Assembly (NCBI RefSeq): GCF_003046545.1
Contig: NZ_QAAA01000001.1
Location: forward strand, 248,001 to 312,000
Source of the DNA: Rhodovulum imhoffii
GTDB taxonomy: Bacteria; Pseudomonadota; Alphaproteobacteria; Rhodobacterales; Rhodobacteraceae
Direction of reading: 5' to 3'
Length of the DNA stretch: 64,000 nucleotides
Shown: positions 61,344 through 64,000 of the stretch, one piece after another
Layout: the number at the start of each line of letters is the position of its first letter
How positions within the stretch are numbered: position 1 is the stretch's first letter
Made by a program: the position numbers and the translations under genes
The notes under the pieces: model-generated
Seen by the model: only the letters and a program-made list of their open reading frames with translations
What the model was told of the DNA's origin: nothing
Databases searched by the model: none

Positions 61344-62864
61344 ATGGGTCTCTTCGACCGCTTTCGCCGTCGGTCCGCTGGCGGCCCCGCTGCCGTGCGC
61401 GCCCGTCTCGAAGGCGCCATGGCGAAGCGTCGGCTGCGGGGCTGGAACCCGCCCTTGGAGAACATCAACGCGCTGGTCGCCTCGGGCGGTCCGCGTCTGC
61501 TGGCGCGGTCGCGCGAGCTGGTGGTCACGAACGGCTATGCCGCCAATGCCTGCGAGGCCTTCGCCGCGAACCTCGTCGGCGACGGGATCAAGCCCTCCTC
61601 GCTGATCGGTGACGCCGACCTCCGCGACCGAGTCCAGCGGCTCTGGCTCGCCTGGACCGACGAGGCCGATGCGGATGGGCTGACCGACTTCTACGGCCTG
61701 CAGGCCATGGTCGCGCGGGAGATGTTCGTTGCCGGCGAATGCTTCGTCCGGCTGCGCCCGCGCCGGGCCGAGGACGGACTGCAGGTCCCGATCCAGCTGC
61801 AGCTTCTCCAGTCGGAAATGCTGCCCTTCGAGAAGACCGAGACCGCGGCCAATGGCAACCGCATCCGCTGCGGAATCGAGTTCGATGCGATCGGGCGACG
61901 CGTGGCCTATCACTTCCGCCGTCGCCATCCGGGCGACAGCACCGATCAGGGCGCGGTGATGCCGGAGACGGTGCGCGTGCCGGCGGGGGATGTGCTGCAC
62001 ATCTACCGCCCGATTGACGCGGGCCAGATCCGGGGCCTGCCGCATATCGCGCCCGCGATGGTGCGGCTGTTCCTGCTCGACCAGTACGACGACGCTGAAC
62101 TCGACCGGAAGAAGACCGCGGCGATGTTCGCGGGCTTCATCACCAAGACGGCGCCGGAAGAGCCCATGATGGGCGAGGCGGAGGCGGATCTCGACGGGGC
62201 TGCCATCGCGAGCCTCGAGCCCGGCACGATGCAGGTGCTGCTGCCAGGCGAAGACGTGAAGTTCTCGTCTCCGGCCGATGTCGGCGGCGGCTACGAGGCC
62301 TTCCAGTACCGAACGCTGCTGGCGGTCGCGGCCTCTCTCGGGCTGCCCTATCACCTCGTGACCGGCGACGTTCGGCAGGCCAACTACTCGAGCCTCCGCG
62401 CCGAGCTCGTCGAGTTCCGCCGTCGCATCGGCCAGCTGCAGCATGGTGTCATCGTCCACCAGCTCTGCCGCCCGGTCTGGCTGCGCTGGCTGGAGATGGC
62501 GGTACTGTCGGGCGCGGTCGACGCCGATCCGGCGGAGGTTCGGCCGGTGCAGTGGATCCCGCCACGTTGGGATTGGGTCGATCCGCTGAAGGACATCCAG
62601 GCGCAGGTGCTGGCGATGGAGGCCGGCATCACGTCGCGGCGCAAGGTGGTCGAGGCCACCGGTTACGACATCGAGGAAGTCGACCGCGAGAACGCCGCGG
62701 ACGCCGCGCGCGCGACGGCACTCGGCCTGCGCTACCGCACGAGCCCCGGCGAGACGCAAGGGGCAAGAGCGACACCGGCAACAAGGTCCGAGGCCGGTGA
62801 GGGCGCCGGCAACGACACGGATGACGGCGCGGCGGCGACCGATCCGACCACCGAACAGGAGTGA
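61344..62864 (+). CDS. Phage portal protein, lambda family
   Basis: A 506-aa portal (gpB type). Characteristic stretches are RLRGWNPPLENINALVASGGPRLLARSRELVVTNGYAANACEAF, FRPRR-like positions around residue 135, and the stem region near RKVVEATGYDIEEVDREN. The C-terminus is Ala/Thr/Gly-rich and disordered. It forms the dodecameric DNA gate. Confidence 0.95.
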   Translation: MGLFDRFRRRSAGGPAAVRARLEGAMAKRRLRGWNPPLENINALVASGGPRLLARSRELVVTNGYAANACEAFAANLVGDGIKPSSLIGDADLRDRVQRLWLAWTDEADADGLTDFYGLQAMVAREMFVAGECFVRLRPRRAEDGLQVPIQLQLLQSEMLPFEKTETAANGNRIRCGIEFDAIGRRVAYHFRRRHPGDSTDQGAVMPETVRVPAGDVLHIYRPIDAGQIRGLPHIAPAMVRLFLLDQYDDAELDRKKTAAMFAGFITKTAPEEPMMGEAEADLDGAAIASLEPGTMQVLLPGEDVKFSSPADVGGGYEAFQYRTLLAVAASLGLPYHLVTGDVRQANYSSLRAELVEFRRRIGQLQHGVIVHQLCRPVWLRWLEMAVLSGAVDADPAEVRPVQWIPPRWDWVDPLKDIQAQVLAMEAGITSRRKVVEATGYDIEEVDRENAADAARATALGLRYRTSPGETQGARATPATRSEAGEGAGNDTDDGAAATDPTTEQE

Positions 62865-62868
62865 CGAC

Positions 62869-63885
62869 ATGGCAAGCTGGTATGCGATCCGCGCCCGGGG
62901 GACCGGTGCGGAAGTGGCGATCTATGACGAGATCGGCGCCTACGGGGTCTCGGCGAAGGGCTTTCTGGCCGAACTGGGTGCGCTGCCCGAGGGCACGCCC
63001 GTCGATCTGCGGCTGAACAGCCCCGGCGGATCGGTCTTCGACGCGGTCGCGATCCACAACGCGCTGAAGCGCCACGAGGGCACGGTCACCGTCTGGATCG
63101 ACGGCATCGCCGCCTCGGCCGCCTCCTACATCGCGATGGCGGGCGACGAGATCGTCATGCCCGAGAACGCCTTCCTGATGATCCACGACCCCGCCGGCCT
63201 CGTGATGGGCACGGCTGAGGACATGCGCGCGATGGCCGAGGCGCTCGACAAGGTGAAAGGCAGCCTGGTCTCCGGCTACGCCGCGAAATCCGGCCGGACG
63301 CCGGAGGAGGTCTCCGCGCTCATGGCCGCCGAGACATGGTTCGACGCTGGCGATGCCGTGGCGCAGGGCTTTGCCGACCGCCTGATCGAGCCCGTCCGGA
63401 TCGCTGCGCGCTTTGACATCGGGCGCTTCCGCAATGCGCCGCCGGTGTTGGTGGAGCAGGTCGAAGCCGAACCGGAGCCCGGCGACGATGCTGACGGCAC
63501 AAACACCGAGGCCACCGACGACGTCGCCGACGGCGATGAGGTCGAGGACGACGAGGACGACGAGGTCGCCGCTCCCGACACCCCGGAGCCGTCCGCCCAA
63601 ACCCCGCCGCCGAGCGTCGCACCGCCGGATCCCGCCGCGATCCGCGCGGAAGTCATCGAGCATGCTCGGGCCGTCATCGATCTCTGTCGTCTTGCCGGCC
63701 AGCCGCAGATGGCCGGCCGCTTCCTCGAGCAGGATGCCAGTCTCGACGATGTGCGCGCCGCGCTCCTCGCCGCCAAGGCAGAAGCCGAGCCCGAGATCGC
63801 GCCCCATCACCCGCAGCCCGGCCGCTCCTCGGCCGCGCGCCCCTGGGGCGAGATCGTCGCCCGCACCTTCAAGCTGAAAGGATGA
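62869..63885 (+). CDS. ClpP-type head maturation protease (with scaffold-like C-terminus)
   Basis: A 338-aa protein; start ATG 62869 after AGGAGTGAC. The protease domain (1-190) has LNSPGGSVFDA, the nucleophile Ser83 in DGIAASAASYIAM and His106 in LMIHDP. An acidic, Pro-rich linker (about 195-260) and a helical C-terminal domain follow, compatible with an embedded scaffold. It processes the procapsid. It precedes decoration protein D. Confidence 0.93.
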   Translation: MASWYAIRARGTGAEVAIYDEIGAYGVSAKGFLAELGALPEGTPVDLRLNSPGGSVFDAVAIHNALKRHEGTVTVWIDGIAASAASYIAMAGDEIVMPENAFLMIHDPAGLVMGTAEDMRAMAEALDKVKGSLVSGYAAKSGRTPEEVSALMAAETWFDAGDAVAQGFADRLIEPVRIAARFDIGRFRNAPPVLVEQVEAEPEPGDDADGTNTEATDDVADGDEVEDDEDDEVAAPDTPEPSAQTPPPSVAPPDPAAIRAEVIEHARAVIDLCRLAGQPQMAGRFLEQDASLDDVRAALLAAKAEAEPEIAPHHPQPGRSSAARPWGEIVARTFKLKG

Positions 63886-63889
63886 CACC

Positions 63890-64000
63890 ATGACCACGCT
63901 GGTCGAAGGGAAACACCCCGGCGGCTTCCTCGTCTGGGAAGCCTTCCGCGACTACACCCGCGAAACGATCACCGTCGCGGCGGGCACGCTCGAACCCGGC
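63890..64000 (+). CDS. Head decoration protein D (3' truncated by window edge)
   Basis: The first 37 codons read MTTLVEGKHPGGFLVWEAF, then RDYTRETITVAAG. This is the usual N-terminus of lambda gpD-like decoration proteins, and AAAGGATGACACC precedes it. It stabilises the expanded capsid. The rest lies beyond the window. Confidence 0.85.
   Translation, partial: MTTLVEGKHPGGFLVWEAFRDYTRETITVAAGTLEPG

Larger units (their letters stand above)
38296..64000. mobile_element. Lambda-like prophage with serine integrase (right end beyond window)
   Basis: Contiguous phage modules: serine recombinase unit (minus strand, 38296-40650), early recombination/replication genes (43165-53098), methyltransferases (53526-55903), packaging and head genes (57922-64000). 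Most genes overlap by 1-4 nt. The right end is not in the window. The left end is not fixed because large serine integrases use very short crossover sites; the defence island may be inside it. Confidence 0.85.

Noticed and set aside
30630-64000. tRNA-Ser 3' end as the prophage attachment site
   Set aside because: No second copy of the tRNA 3' end was seen in the window, and the phage encodes a serine, not tyrosine, integrase. The right end is outside, so it is not fully excluded.

Overview
The window looks like an alphaproteobacterial chromosome, most likely a Rhodobacteraceae methylotroph. The evidence is high-GC coding with strong G/C in third codon positions, the order glutathione-formaldehyde dehydrogenase / S-formylglutathione hydrolase / iso-cytochrome c2 / XoxF, and the block dacC-tmk-holB-tatD. 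About half of the window is accessory DNA: a restriction/defence island followed by a lambda-like prophage that runs off the right edge.

1-19,650: lanthanide-type methanol/formaldehyde oxidation. It starts with the 3' part of a hybrid histidine kinase (FlhS-like). Then come small periplasmic proteins, a SoxYZ-like carrier, a quinoprotein-relay zinc hydrolase, and the operon frmA-fghA-cytochrome c-xoxF-xoxG-xoxJ-rhodanese. The XoxF carries the extra Asp of lanthanide-dependent enzymes. A minus-strand operon follows: SRPBCC and DUF proteins, a beta-propeller and a second SoxYZ-like carrier. A plus-strand operon then encodes a quinoprotein-associated binding protein, a second propeller and a complete SsuABC-like ABC transporter. 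Methanol would be oxidised in the periplasm by XoxF, electrons would pass to XoxG and c-type cytochromes, and formaldehyde would be cleared in the cytoplasm by FrmA and FghA.

19,650-30,655: housekeeping and transport. A PotABCD-like ABC operon contains a DUF1330 gene and a permease with an unusually large extra-membrane insertion. An AEC transporter follows, then the minus-strand operon dacC-tmk-holB-tatD-MBL hydrolase, then tRNA-Ser(UGA) with its own terminator.

30,700-38,220: defence island. On the plus strand are a GHKL (Hsp90/MutL/MORC-like) ATPase, a methyltransferase-fold protein and a PD-(D/E)XK restriction enzyme. Facing them on the minus strand are a J-domain/propeller protein, a Vsr nickase and a Dcm C5-methyltransferase. 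The island abuts the prophage integration module and may be cargo of the prophage.

38,300-64,000: prophage. Integration module on the minus strand (67-aa protein, DUF2924, large serine recombinase, small helical protein). Then a 747-aa unknown protein, Com-like zinc ribbon, sigma-like regulator, Sak4-like ATPase, ssDNA-binding-type protein, SF2 helicase, Cas4/RecB-type nuclease, primase-helicase, RuvC-like resolvase, two orphan DNA methyltransferases (one with a frame break), DUF genes and a divergent operator. The head module follows: small and large terminase, gpW joiner, portal, ClpP-type protease and decoration protein D. Several extra genes sit in this backbone as likely cargo. Most early and head genes overlap by 1-4 nt, so extensive translational coupling is likely.

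Leads most worth checking: the GHKL/MTase-fold/REase/Dcm/Vsr/J-protein island, the 747-aa prophage protein, the ABC transporter embedded in the XoxF locus, the frame switch in the prophage Dcm gene, and repeated or structured intergenic elements. Family names are recognised from sequence alone; no database search was run.
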